From Aphanomyces cochlioides (lineage: Eukaryota > Oomycota > Saprolegniomycetes > Saprolegniales > Verrucalvaceae): DNA of 64,000 nucleotides. Each line of letters opens with the position of its first letter. Positions within the stretch are counted from its first letter, which is position 1. Under the pieces are notes generated by a model, which saw only the letters and a list, made by a program, of their open reading frames with translations, was not told the origin of the DNA and ran no database searches. Positions 11,708-21,883 of the stretch are shown one piece after another. Both the position numbers and the translations under genes were made by a program. Location of the stretch: contig JAHQRK010000009.1 in NCBI GenBank assembly GCA_019828595.1, positions 682,001-746,000 of the forward strand, given 5' to 3'.

Positions 11708-11775
11708 GGATTTTGATTGGCTGCGTCTCCTTTAAATTACAGGATTTTCATTGGCTGTGTCTCCTTTATCCAGAG
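11708..11775. repeat. Two tandem 34-bp units, each with a CCAAT-type box
   Basis: GGATTTTGATTGGCTGCG (11708) and GGATTTTCATTGGCTGTG (11742) begin two near-identical 34-nt units. Each contains ATTGGCT (CCAAT on the minus strand), about 155-190 nt upstream of ABCB copy 3. A regulatory role is inference. Confidence 0.5.
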
Positions 11776-11978
11776 TATACTGGAAAAATACCATAACGTT
11801 CTCAAAAAATGGAGATCGCTTCGCAGTCCGAGTGCGTCAGCCCACGCGGCATTTGCTTTAGCGTGATAAGATGAGCATGCTTTGGATGACACCCTGAAGG
11901 ATGGCACCCGACGAAGTTCAAAAATATTTCATGGAAGAGTTGATATTCACAGCATGCACATGCCTAATGTTGATTGTT

Positions 11979-12536
11979 TGTTTGAACGAGGCGAGTGTAG
12001 ATGCCGTTCAGCTTCATAAGTTCATCATGCGTGCCTTGTTCAGCAATGCGACCGCCCAAATCTTGTCGGCATTGCGGATCGTCGAGAAGCGATGAGCAAT
12101 CACAATCGTCGTGCGACCTTTGGCTGCCAACAACTTGTCCAATGCTTCTTGCACAACCTTTTCAGATTCAGAGTCCAAAGCACTCGTGGCTTCATCCAAC
12201 AACAAAATACTTGGGTTCTTCATAATAGCACGGGCGATAGCGATACGTTGCTTCTGACCACCGGACAATTGTTCACCCTTCAAACCCACTTGAGTCTGGT
12301 AGCCGTCAGGGAATTGCATGATAAAGTTGTGAGCATTGGCCATCTTGGCCGCAGCTTCGACACGTTCTTGCAAGTCCGGAAGGCTGGTGCAGTCCGACAA
12401 GCCACTGGCAATGTTTTCAGCAATGGTGCCGACGAACAAGACGGGCTCTTGACCGACTAAACCAATTTGAGATCGCAACCAGTGCAAGTTAAGGGTTGAG
12501 ATGTCATGACCGTCCAAAGTGATGCTTCCAGAGATA
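11979..12536 (-). pseudogene. ABCB copy 4, 3' remnant (NBD2 only)
   Basis: The sequence begins abruptly at [12 protein letters not shown] and covers the NBD2 Q-loop, [15 protein letters not shown] and [12 protein letters not shown], then the H-loop [12 protein letters not shown] 10-nt deletion near 12054, relative to copies 2, 3 and 5, shifts the last 30 codons out of frame, though the original C-terminal sequence can still be followed to about 11979. Walker A and everything upstream are missing. Confidence 0.8.
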
Positions 12537-13360
12537 AGCTGTTTGTGCGAAACATTGAGTTCCATCGACGAAATTAACCACGGAACTCGTCTCCATGAGC
12601 CCATGCAGGACTGCGCAGGAGACTCTAAATGATGAAGTGAGATAGAGAGAAGTCGACATTGAGCTCATAGCGTGGGAAACGCCGTCAACGGCAGAGTTTC
12701 ATGGAGGAAAAGACCAAGACCGTCATTCCACAGGTGGACCAAAGTGTATGTCCATCGTTGCCTGCTTACCCCGAAGAAATCGGACGTCATCACGAGATCT
12801 ATGGACGAATGGACATTTCACATGGGAGACCATCGACAGGAGGATTGTTTACACCAAAAGATCCACGGGGTCATCATCCAGTTTGACGAAATGAACGCGC
12901 TATAAACTTCACGAAGGCGAATACGCCGTTCGGATCGAATGTCAAGTGTGATCTCATCTGTAGCGGAAACCAACCGGTGTCAACACGCTAAATCTAACCT
13001 GACTTGCACTACTCTCGAAGGAGTTGGCAAGATGGTTATAGTGAGCCCACCATTCATCCTTTTCGTTCCCTCACGCGCCAAAACTAGCGGAAACTCCAAC
13101 ATTTCGCTTCACGCCACTCTTGATAATAGCGTGGCACTGGTGTGCTTGGATATCACTATGCCAAATAAAAGGAATTTCATGTTTCTGGGTTTGCGAAGAC
13201 TTCACCTGTGGGCATACTCTACCTGCGTTGCAGAGAACAGCGTTTAACATTACCTCAATCAAAGTACACCTGGCGGCTTTTGGTTAGTAGGGTTGCAATC
13301 CTTGCTATCTCATGCTCGCTCCCACATAATTTTACGAATAGATTAAAGTTAGGAGAGAGC
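12537..13360. other. Spacer, no supported gene
   Basis: This stretch lies between the 5'-truncated copy 4 and the 3' end of copy 5. The short open frames on both strands lack recognisable domains. The region probably records the deletion that removed the front of copy 4. Confidence 0.3.
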
Positions 13361-16300
13361 TTAATGTTTTGTGTTCGTTTGGACCAAGTGCGTGTAGATT
13401 CCATTGAGCCTTAGGAGCTCGTCATGCGTGCCTTGTTCAGCAATGCGGCCGCCGCTGACGACGCAGATCTTGTCGGCATTGCGGATCGTCGACAAGCGAT
13501 GGGCAATCACAATCGTCGTGCGACCTTTGGCTGCCAACAACTTGTCCAATGCTTCTTGCACAACCTTTTCAGATTCAGAGTCGAGTGCGCTTGTGGCTTC
13601 ATCCAACAACAAAATACTTGGGTTCTTCATGATCGCACGAGCGATCGCAATACGTTGCTTTTGACCACCAGACAATTGTTCCCCCTTCAAACCCACTTGC
13701 GTCTGGTAGCCGTCAGGGAATTGCATGATAAAGTTGTGGGCATTGGCCATCTTGGCAGCTTCTTCGACACGTTCTTGCAAGTCCGGAAGGCTTGTGTAGT
13801 CCGAAATGCCGCTAGCGATGTTTTCAGCAATGGTGCCGACGAACAAGACGGGCTCTTGACCGACTAAACCAATTTGAGATCGCAACCAGTGCAAGTTGAG
13901 TGTTGAAATATCACGGCCGTCCAAAGTGATGCTTCCAGATATAGGATTGTAAAAGCGTTCAAGCAAAGCGACGCAAGTACTCTTACCACCACCACTGGGA
14001 CCACAGAAAGCCACGGTCTGACCAGGCTCAATGGTCAAGTCGTAATGACGGAGGACTTTGACATCAGGTCGCGATGGATAGTTGAAAAAGACGTCGTTGA
14101 ATTCGATACGACCAGTCACACTTTCAGGCTTGACACCGTCATTCGATGACGAGTCGACAGGAGGCTCGCGGTCCACAATCGAGAAGATCTTTGCAGCAGA
14201 TTTCTTGGCAGCATCCGTATCACCGATGAAGCTAGCACTTTGTCCGACGCTTTGGGCTGCCATCATGATAGCCATGAGTGTGTTCATGAGTTCTTTGAAA
14301 GTAATGCTTCCATCATTCATCAGTCGAGCACCATACCAAAATACAAGGGCGTACACAGCAAACATGATAAAGTTGGAGAAACCATTCAAGAGGCCATTCA
14401 CTTGAGCTTCCTTCGACCCTTCCTTGAGTGGCTTGTCAAGCAAAACATCGTATCGGGAAATGAAGTCTTCTTGCAATCCAAAAGCTGTTACAGTTCTCGC
14501 GTTCGTGATGGCTTCTGTTGCCAACGAACCCGAGTCAGCCAAGTTGTCCGAAAAGTTCTGGCCCTTGAATTGCAGTGAGCGAGCATAACTACCAACAAGC
14601 AAGAGGGGGAACACAGCTGCCATGACCAAAGACAACTTCCAACTTCCCCAGAAGAACGCGATAAAAAAACCAGCAATGATAGTGAAAAGGGCTTGGAGGA
14701 TGCGAGCTTGACTTTCACCAGCGATAAGCACAACCTTTGTCGCGTGCGTGGATAAATCAGTAGTAAGAGCACCAGTGGTGTGTCCTTGTAAATCGAAAAA
14801 ACCAATGTCTTGACGCATCAAAGCTTGGAAGTGCATGTTGCGAAGACGAGTTGTCAGTTTCTCAGCAATGACACGGAAAGTGTAGGTTTGAATAAATGCG
14901 ACGAAGAAAATAGCAACAGCAATGCCAATGAAGATTTTCGCCGAGTGGGATACGTCGTCATACAAGGCAGTCAAAGGCTGCAAGTTCTTCTTGCCAGACG
15001 CGACATACACAGCGTAGTGAATATTCATGTCACTGATGACTTTGGAGATAATGAGCGAAATACCAGGCATAGAAAAGCCTTGAAGAGAGCTTGCAATAAC
15101 ACCAAAGATGAAGTACAAGCGTTGTGGCTTCGTCAGTTCAAAGATACGGCCCAATTTCACTTCCTTTTCAACAGCTCCGATGTATTCATGCTTGCGTTCG
15201 ACACTCACGTGCGACATACTACTGTACTTGCGCACCAAGGTAGCCTTCTCAGGACCGTCATCCATAGCCATCGACACACGCTTTTCGTAGTCTTGCACAG
15301 ATTGAGCATTACTTTCGTCAGTAGGAGCACTGGATTGCAATAACACCAATGATCGGTAGAAACCATTTTCCAATTGCATCAATTCTTCGTGACGGCCGAT
15401 TTCAGCAACCACACCTTTCGAGATCACAGCAATCTTGTCAGCTGTACGAATTGTACTCAAGCGATGGGCAATCACGATAGTAGTCATGTTGGTGTGAGCC
15501 ATCAAGTTGTTCAAGGCGTCTTGCACAACACGTTCACTTTCATTGTCTAGAGCACTGGTAGCTTCGTCGAGGACCAAGATCTTGGGTTGACGGACCAAAG
15601 CACGGGCAATAGCTACTCGTTGCTTTTGACCACCGGACAAAGTGGCACCCTTTTCACCACACATGGTGTCGTATCCATCCGGAAGGTCCATGATAAAATC
15701 ATGTGCGTTGGCCAACTTCGCAGCTGCAATTACTTCTTCACGCGAAATGTTGTTCCCACCAGCGGCAATATTCTCAAACACTGTGGTAGCGAATAGCACA
15801 GGTTCTTGGGAGACCAATCCAATTTGAGATCGGAGCCACTTGATTTGCAACTTCGAAATATCACGTCCATCCAAATAGATTGCTCCGCTGGTAGGCTGAT
15901 AAAATCGTTCCAGCAAGGCTACGAGCGTACTCTTGCCACTGCCACTGGCACCCACAAACGCAACAGTCTCGCCCTTGTTGATCGTCAACGAATAGCCACG
16001 GAGAATGGGGTCTTCAGGGCGAGAAGGATAGGTGAAATGAACATCACGCGCTTCGATGATGCCTTCGCACGTTGCTGGGATTTCACCGCTCAAGTCAGAG
16101 GCATCAATTTCAGACTTGCGGGCCAAAATCTTGAACAAAGCAGTAGCAGCACCCTTGGCCGAAGCAACAGCGTTGATATTGGGCGAAATTTGTGCGAGCG
16201 ACATGGTACCCATAAGAATACCGTAGAAGGCGCTGAACACAGTACCAGGATCAGAGACAGCGCTGGTTTGCTTGGACACGAGCCAGCCACCGTACCAGAG

Positions 16301-17197
16301 ACCAATGGCGTAGGTGAGCCACATGAACATAAAGAACCAACCCAGGGCAAATGCAACGAACTTGGACACTCCAATCGTTTCCTTTTCGGCATTCACAACA
16401 TTTTCAGCATACTTGGCGACTGCGCGGGCTTCACCATTCAATGAGGCGACAGTGCGGATGGCACCGATGTTTTCTTCAGCGACAGCCCCAGCTGCAGCAT
16501 AGACGCGTTGACTGCGAGCTGTACTGTCTCGCAGTCGTTTGATTAAAAACGTCAATGAGATGGCCATGAGAGGCATGACGCATGACATGACTAAAGACAA
16601 GTTCCAGCCGCGGGTAAAACCAATAATATACCCAGCGATAAATTGACAGATGAATCGGAGCGCTTCACCAAGTTTCTCACCCATGCCTTCTTTGATCTTG
16701 ACAGTGTCACCTGAGATACGACTCGCAAGTTCGCTGGCATCGCGTTGATCGTACCAGCCCATTTCTTGGTACATAATATGTTTTAAGCATTCACTGCGCA
16801 ACTTCTTCATTTGGCGTTCTGCCGCAATTGCAAAGCAAGCGTAGGAGCCATAGCCTGCAACAAACAGACCGACTGCCAGCATAAGAAAGTTGAGAGAAGT
16901 GCTGTTCACTTTGTGGAGGTCCACTGGGGCGATAAACGCGTTGATGGAATCACCAAAGATAATAGCCATAAGCGGGAATGCGGCGCCGTTTGCGGCGGAA
17001 AGGACAAGTCCGAGTAGAATGAGCACAGTGTCCTTTTTGTCAGCATAGCGATACATGGACAAGAAGGAGAACTCATGATCAATGTCGCTCGAGTCGCTCT
17101 TGGTCTTTGATGGTTTTGACACGTCGACCTGGACGACTGCGTCGTCTTTCGGCGTTGCTATCGCCTTGTAGTTGTCGTCTTCTCCCGTCTTGGACAT
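13361..17197 (-). CDS. ABCB full transporter (P-glycoprotein/MDR type), copy 5, intact
   Basis: This is a 1278-residue intronless full transporter with the same architecture as copy 2: TMD1, NBD1 (Walker A GASGSGKST about 412, [17 protein letters not shown]), charged linker, TMD2, NBD2 (GPSGGGKST about 1062, [17 protein letters not shown]). All ATP-site motifs are intact, so it should be an active exporter. Its NBD1 differs from the others (GGNNISREEV against GGENISRDQV in copies 2 and 3) and uses more different synonymous codons, whereas its NBD2 is almost the same at the nucleotide level as in copy 3. It starts at the ATG 12 nt after a core-promoter motif. The substrate is unknown. Confidence 0.95.
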   Translation of the reverse strand: MSKTGEDDNYKAIATPKDDAVVQVDVSKPSKTKSDSSDIDHEFSFLSMYRYADKKDTVLILLGLVLSAANGAAFPLMAIIFGDSINAFIAPVDLHKVNSTSLNFLMLAVGLFVAGYGSYACFAIAAERQMKKLRSECLKHIMYQEMGWYDQRDASELASRISGDTVKIKEGMGEKLGEALRFICQFIAGYIIGFTRGWNLSLVMSCVMPLMAISLTFLIKRLRDSTARSQRVYAAAGAVAEENIGAIRTVASLNGEARAVAKYAENVVNAEKETIGVSKFVAFALGWFFMFMWLTYAIGLWYGGWLVSKQTSAVSDPGTVFSAFYGILMGTMSLAQISPNINAVASAKGAATALFKILARKSEIDASDLSGEIPATCEGIIEARDVHFTYPSRPEDPILRGYSLTINKGETVAFVGASGSGKSTLVALLERFYQPTSGAIYLDGRDISKLQIKWLRSQIGLVSQEPVLFATTVFENIAAGGNNISREEVIAAAKLANAHDFIMDLPDGYDTMCGEKGATLSGGQKQRVAIARALVRQPKILVLDEATSALDNESERVVQDALNNLMAHTNMTTIVIAHRLSTIRTADKIAVISKGVVAEIGRHEELMQLENGFYRSLVLLQSSAPTDESNAQSVQDYEKRVSMAMDDGPEKATLVRKYSSMSHVSVERKHEYIGAVEKEVKLGRIFELTKPQRLYFIFGVIASSLQGFSMPGISLIISKVISDMNIHYAVYVASGKKNLQPLTALYDDVSHSAKIFIGIAVAIFFVAFIQTYTFRVIAEKLTTRLRNMHFQALMRQDIGFFDLQGHTTGALTTDLSTHATKVVLIAGESQARILQALFTIIAGFFIAFFWGSWKLSLVMAAVFPLLLVGSYARSLQFKGQNFSDNLADSGSLATEAITNARTVTAFGLQEDFISRYDVLLDKPLKEGSKEAQVNGLLNGFSNFIMFAVYALVFWYGARLMNDGSITFKELMNTLMAIMMAAQSVGQSASFIGDTDAAKKSAAKIFSIVDREPPVDSSSNDGVKPESVTGRIEFNDVFFNYPSRPDVKVLRHYDLTIEPGQTVAFCGPSGGGKSTCVALLERFYNPISGSITLDGRDISTLNLHWLRSQIGLVGQEPVLFVGTIAENIASGISDYTSLPDLQERVEEAAKMANAHNFIMQFPDGYQTQVGLKGEQLSGGQKQRIAIARAIMKNPSILLLDEATSALDSESEKVVQEALDKLLAAKGRTTIVIAHRLSTIRNADKICVVSGGRIAEQGTHDELLRLNGIYTHLVQTNTKH

Positions 17198-17208
17198 TCG
17201 CGGGTTTT

Positions 17209-17230
17209 CGGGGAAATTGTGGAATGGCTC
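17209..17230 (-). promoter_or_regulatory. Oomycete-type core promoter of ABCB copy 5
   Basis: The minus-strand motif GAGCCATTCCACAATTTCCC is a strong match to the initiator plus flanking-region pattern and lies 12-33 nt before the ATG at 17197. Confidence 0.6.
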
Positions 17231-18118
17231 GGTGATGAGTGCTTCTTCTTGATTGGTGGTTTAACGTTGAACTTGTCATTGCACGACGAGACTCATCAGG
17301 TCACTTCCAAGTCGTCGTCGTCACCCAGTCATAATATTATACTTTTGTCCCTACATATACTTTAATCAAGTATTATTTTTTTCTTAAAATATTACGATCG
17401 TTTACACCTGATCAGCTGTGGGTAATCCGCCTTGATCTATTGTTCCATCGGCGGCATGGTTCATGGTAGAGAAACCGCCAGGAGCTCCATCGAGTGATAC
17501 TGAGCTCGCCACAGCATAACCATGGGAATATAGTGGTTTCTGGCGATCTCTCCTCTGCTTTTCGACGTGATCTCTCGCCTGCATGCGCCGGTTTTGAGGC
17601 TGGAATGCATGAGACCACCATTCCGTAATTCCGAGCATCAGTGCATGTCACTCAAATGTTGGCTGGATTGTCACGAATTTCAGGTGGTTGAAAAGTGGGC
17701 TTACACCAAGTCGACCCGACGTTTGCGCAAGAAAAATAACCATTGCTCATAGACAGTCGGATTGTTGACTACTGCAGTCGACAGGGACACCCATTCGATG
17801 ATGAGTGTTTACTCTGCGGCAAGATACGAGTGAGCATGTCTTTGTCTTACCTATCAATGGGACACTCTAAGCGTAGACAAGATAAACAAGAACAGCTCCA
17901 AGTCCGGAGAGTTGAGAGGAAGTTCCTTGCCATGAGGAGCCTCCTACACTTCATCTTTCATTTATCTCTCGACATGGCAACTGGAGAATGGTGGGCGACA
18001 TTATTTAGGAGTTATTGAATGGAAGGAGTGAAGGGTGCGACTTGGAAATGCACGACACGGAGTTTGAAACCAACGAAGAACGATTATTCCTGCAGGAAAA
18101 GAGAAGACTATCATAGAT
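17231..18118. other. Region with weak coding signs on both strands
   Basis: On the minus strand, 17402-17638 is an open frame ending VSLDGAPGGFSTMNHAADG and could be a last exon. On the plus strand, 17743-18018 contains a cysteine cluster (YCSRQGHPFDDECLLCGK) that resembles a small zinc-binding motif. Neither has a convincing start or a recognised family, so no gene is called. Confidence 0.2.
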
Positions 18119-18676
18119 CTAATTGAGCCCGTGGGCGATTTCGTACGCAATGACAGACTCAAGAGTCTGCTCGTGAAATTTGACGCTGAACTCGCCAACA
18201 GCGATACGCGCATCGCGATTGAGAGACTTGGACATAGCTTTCAGGTCGAAAACAACGTCATCAGCTTGGTGGGAAAGAAAATCGTCCAAGTTGTACGGCA
18301 CGACCATTTCAAAATGCTCGAGACCACTGTCGTAATGACTGCCTGGTTTTGGTGAAGGCACTTCCAATACATCAACGAGCGCATTCGGTCGATGGGGGAG
18401 CGCTATCGGAGTCGATAGCTTGAAGCAGGCAATCGGCCGACCGCCAATAAGCGATTCAACAAGCAAATGGCCCAAGTGAGGAAGCACAGTTTTGGTCAGA
18501 TGGTTGTACTCGTCCATCGAGTCGCATCGATAACACAAGTGGTCGATTGTCCAGTCCAGCTCAAACTTGAGTGACGTTGTTTGGAGCTTTTCAAGAACAA
18601 GCGCGACAAAGTCTGGACCTTTCGTCTTCAAGTACTCGGCAAATGAGTCCGTCGTCCAAGGGTTGCCTTGGGTCAT
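18119..18676 (-). CDS. YecM-like protein of the VOC (glyoxalase/dioxygenase fold) superfamily
   Basis: 185 residues from the ATG at 18676; the frame is open further upstream, but that part is low-complexity and lies in an AT-rich zone. The middle reads as the YecM family: WTIDHLCYRCDSMDEY near the start, HLLVESLIGGRPIACFKL, then VLEVPSPKPGSHYDSGLEHFEMV, which places the His and Glu residues expected for the VOC metal site. YecM proteins are putative metal-binding proteins without a firmly known reaction, so the cellular role is open. It lies upstream of and divergent from GatA. Confidence 0.75.
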   Translation of the reverse strand: MTQGNPWTTDSFAEYLKTKGPDFVALVLEKLQTTSLKFELDWTIDHLCYRCDSMDEYNHLTKTVLPHLGHLLVESLIGGRPIACFKLSTPIALPHRPNALVDVLEVPSPKPGSHYDSGLEHFEMVVPYNLDDFLSHQADDVVFDLKAMSKSLNRDARIAVGEFSVKFHEQTLESVIAYEIAHGLN

Positions 18677-19058
18677 ATCCGTCGAGTTCCTATGTGAGTC
18701 GTTCAATAGCCGCCTTGCACGCGGGAAGGCATCACTATAGTAGCTACTACTATATCCGCTGAAGTTCCAATACAAATTGCCATATTAATGTAAGTACTAT
18801 GTGGAAATCTCCGTTTAATATGGCTATTTGTAGGATAAACTCTCTGCCCTAAATAGGACTATTAATAGTTGGGATTATTTAGGATTATAGTAGCTATTAT
18901 GTACTATAATACTATTAGAATTGTTTTATCTTGATTTTATATGCCTCATACAGTATCTACTATATATCCTGGACAAGAACTAAATAGGAACATTAACCCT
19001 AGTTAGGATATTTGACCTGGTTTGAAGCAACATCATCGTCGCCAGCAAAATCATCGTC
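18677..19058. other. AT-rich spacer with degenerate TAGGA/TATAGTAG repeats
   Basis: The intergenic space between the divergent YecM-like and GatA genes is strongly AT-rich. It holds scattered copies of TAGGATA/TAGGACTATT and ATAGTAGCTA-type words at about 18733, 18850-18900 and 19000. No gene is seen. Confidence 0.35.
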
Positions 19059-21045
19059 ATGATGCGCTTCCAGATCGCGAGGCGGTTCGTTTGCATCTGA
19101 ATAGGTGATGCATTCATCGCTTCAATAGATATGCTGCGACTCGATTTGCGAGCAGCTGGGTTGGACGGTCGCTCACTGAAGCCTCCAATGCATTGGCCAA
19201 TGGCTCTGTGACGTCCGTCGAGCTCACTCGAGCTTGCATCGATCAAATTCAAGCCACGGATCGATTCAACATGTTTGTAGCAAAGACGTTTGACTCTGCC
19301 TTGGACCAAGCTGCTCAATCCGACTTACGTCGAAAGAATGGACAAGCTCTAGGTCCACTTGACGGTATCCCTGTCGGTGTGAAAGACATCTTTTGCATGA
19401 AGAACGGTCAACCCACAACCGCGTCCTCCAAGATCCTAGAAGGTACATCTCAATTTACACTCTTCGTAGAAACTAAGCAGGCTCTCTAGGGTTTGTTGCA
19501 CCGTATGAATCCACGGCTACTCAGCGTCTTCTCGATGCCGGGGCGATTCCACTTGGAAAACTCAACATGGACGAGTTTGCAATGGGCTCAGCGACGAAAT
19601 ACAGCACATTTGGTGCAACAATCAATCCGTGGTCAAGTGACTTGGACATGAATGCGCTGGTCGCTGGTGGTAGCTCTGGTGCGAGTGCTGCTGCTATTGC
19701 TGCTGGCTGCTGCTTTGCTGCTCTCGGATCGGACACTGGTGGATCCGTTCGACAGGTACTCACTCTTACTTTGCTTCTTCGTGGATGGCTAACTGCCACT
19801 AGCCAGCTGCTTATTGCGGTGTTACGGGACTTAAGCCCAACTACGGCCGCATATCTCGCCATGGCATGATTGCATTTGCAAGTTCGTTGGACACACCTGG
19901 CATTCTGACTAAAACTGTTCGGTACCATCTCGTTTGAATGGCATGAAATGAATTTCTGCTAGGGATGCATCCATCGTTCTCCGAGCGATAGCAGGCCCCG
20001 ACACAAACGACTCAACATCGCTCCCAGATGTCATTGAACCTTCATGGGTAATTGACACCTTGGGATTGCTGGCTAAGGGAATCAACCTAGTGCGCATTGC
20101 CATCTTCCAAGCAAGAGGATCTATCTCGCTTGACTGTGGGCATTCCAAACGAATACTACGTCAAGGAACTTCCAGACCAGATCTTAAAAGTCTGGGATCA
20201 AGGCATTGAGTGGCTTCGCCAGTCTGGTACTTCTTGACGTCTTCAATGCAATCGTTTAAGGCTGCATTAGGTGCACGTGTTGTCGAAGCATCGCTGCCAA
20301 CGACAAAGTATGCCTTGCCGACATATTACATTCTTGCTTGCGCTGAAGCATCGTCCAACTTGTCTCGCTACGACGGCGTGCGCTATGGCTTTCGGTACTT
20401 TCTTTTATTGATCAATGTTGTGCTCAAGAGAGAACTAGAGCTGCACCTTCTGACGACGAAGAGGTCGATAACTCAGTCAATCAGGCTACGGCTCTTCATG
20501 ACTTGTATTGCCGAACGCGATCTCAAGGCTTCGGAGAGGAAGTGCAGGTAAAAAGACCGCTCGAGACAGCGTTTAAGGAACTCTACAGCGCCGCATTCTA
20601 TCTGGCACATTTGTGCTTTCCGCTGGTGCTTTCAGTGACTACTACGAGCGCGCTGTGTTGGTGCGTCAACAAATTCGCGACGACTTTGCCGCAACGTTTG
20701 GCTCTGGGGTACTGTAGCACAGCGATGGACATTGGAGCTAGGTGAAATGTCTAGATTGACGTCCTACTCACGCCGACCACACCGTCGGGTCCATTTGGCC
20801 TCCACACGAAAGCTGATCCGATCGATATGTTCATGAACGATATCATGACGATTCCAGCCAGCTTGGCTGGTTTACCATCCATCTCAGTGCCGGCAGCGAC
20901 CACCACTGATGGCTTTCCTCTCGGTTTGCAATTGATTGCTGCTCCCAAGCAAGAAGACACGCTGCTTCGCGTCGCTCTCGCCATGGAAAGCCACGCGAAT
21001 TTTGACCAGCATATTCCACCATGCGTCCTTACAGCGGCGAGGTAG
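19059..21045 (+). CDS. Glutamyl-tRNA(Gln) amidotransferase subunit A, mitochondrial
   Basis: This is the amidase subunit of the GatCAB complex, which converts Glu-tRNA(Gln) to Gln-tRNA(Gln) in mitochondria. The gene has about eight short introns, and the reading frame of the pieces joins well. Exon 1 (ATG 19059 to 19084) plus exon 2 (from 19129) gives a typical mitochondrial presequence (MMRFQIARR then [12 protein letters not shown]). The amidase-signature residues follow: Lys in [10 protein letters not shown], cis-Ser in AGGSSGAS (the family usually has GGSSGGS), catalytic Ser in [10 protein letters not shown], then [16 protein letters not shown], and near the end [14 protein letters not shown] and LPSISVPA. 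The stop is at 21045. The exon near 20050-20130 is the least certain. Confidence 0.85.
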
Positions 21046-21138
21046 ACAACGACACATTTTATTTCGGCGCTCGACGCTCGAGTAATATACTGTCCATCAA
21101 GCTAGCTGCTACGTAGTCGGCTCCGCCTTCAACGCTTT

Positions 21139-21764
21139 CTACAATAAAAATGAGATCACCTCGGCTGATGGTGTTTTCGTACCAATACGTGATGCAAACT
21201 TTTGCTCTTTGGCCATGTTGATCTCAGCAAGGGCGAGGCGAGCCTGCTCTTGATCGTCTGCAGATTGAATCAAATCCTCGAACGTTTGACGCGCGAGATA
21301 ATCATCGTCGGTGAAAGCTGTTGAGGTTGTTCGTGCCGTCGTTGTTGGGATAACAGTAGAAGTGACGCCAGTAGTTGCGGCAGTTGGGGCATCCGAAGCA
21401 GCGACAGTTGTGGCTGGGTTGACTGAAGGTCGGTTGGCTGGTGTCGAAACTGGACGATACGGTCGCTTCATGCTGCTGATATTTGTCATTTCGGCGCGAA
21501 TCATGTTGAGTTCGTCGAGCCCTTTTTGAAGCTCGGCTTGCATCTACCACAGTACGCTTAGATCTGTCTTTGCGAGAAAGATGAAACCTTGACAATGTCA
21601 CTGTTCTTGGTCGCTTCAAAGTATTCATTCTTCGCTCGCAGCACAGCGCCTATGCTTCGACCAACGTATCGGCCTCCCGACCTTGCAACACGCGGTAGCT
21701 CCTTGCGACCGATCAAGTAGCTTCCCGCTATCATCAGGAAGCCAAGCTCAGCGATGGAGATCAT
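21139..21764 (-). CDS. TatA/TatB-like twin-arginine translocase subunit, probably mitochondrial
   Basis: The start at the first ATG (21764) gives MISIAELGFLMIAGSYLIGR, a single N-terminal membrane helix, followed by KELPRVARSGGRYVGR, the hinge and amphipathic helix of TatB/Hcf106 proteins (bacterial form GPEKLPRLAR). One intron (GTTTCATC..GGTAG, about 21549-21592) joins this to MQAELQKGLDELNMIRAEM, the coiled segment also typical of TatB, and then a long P/T/A-rich tail. Oomycete mitochondrial genomes are known to carry tatC, so this nuclear gene is a plausible partner. No separate presequence is visible. The gene is divergent from the Lines homologue, 120 nt away. Confidence 0.6.
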
Positions 21765-21803
21765 GCCTGCAACTTCCCTTGACGCCAAAGACAAAGCAAT
21801 TCC

Positions 21804-21873
21804 AAGGGTTTAAGGGGTTGAGGGGTGAAGGGTTTCATGAAGGGTTTAGATTATTCGGGGTTGAAGGGTTTCA
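21804..21873. repeat. Short GGGTTT-rich, telomere-like minisatellite
   Basis: Degenerate copies of AAGGGTTT, GGGGTTGA and GGGTTTAGA run for about 70 nt between the divergent TatB-like and Lines genes. They resemble the TTTAGGG telomere unit but are imperfect. Confidence 0.5.
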
Positions 21874-21883
21874 TTGACCTGTG

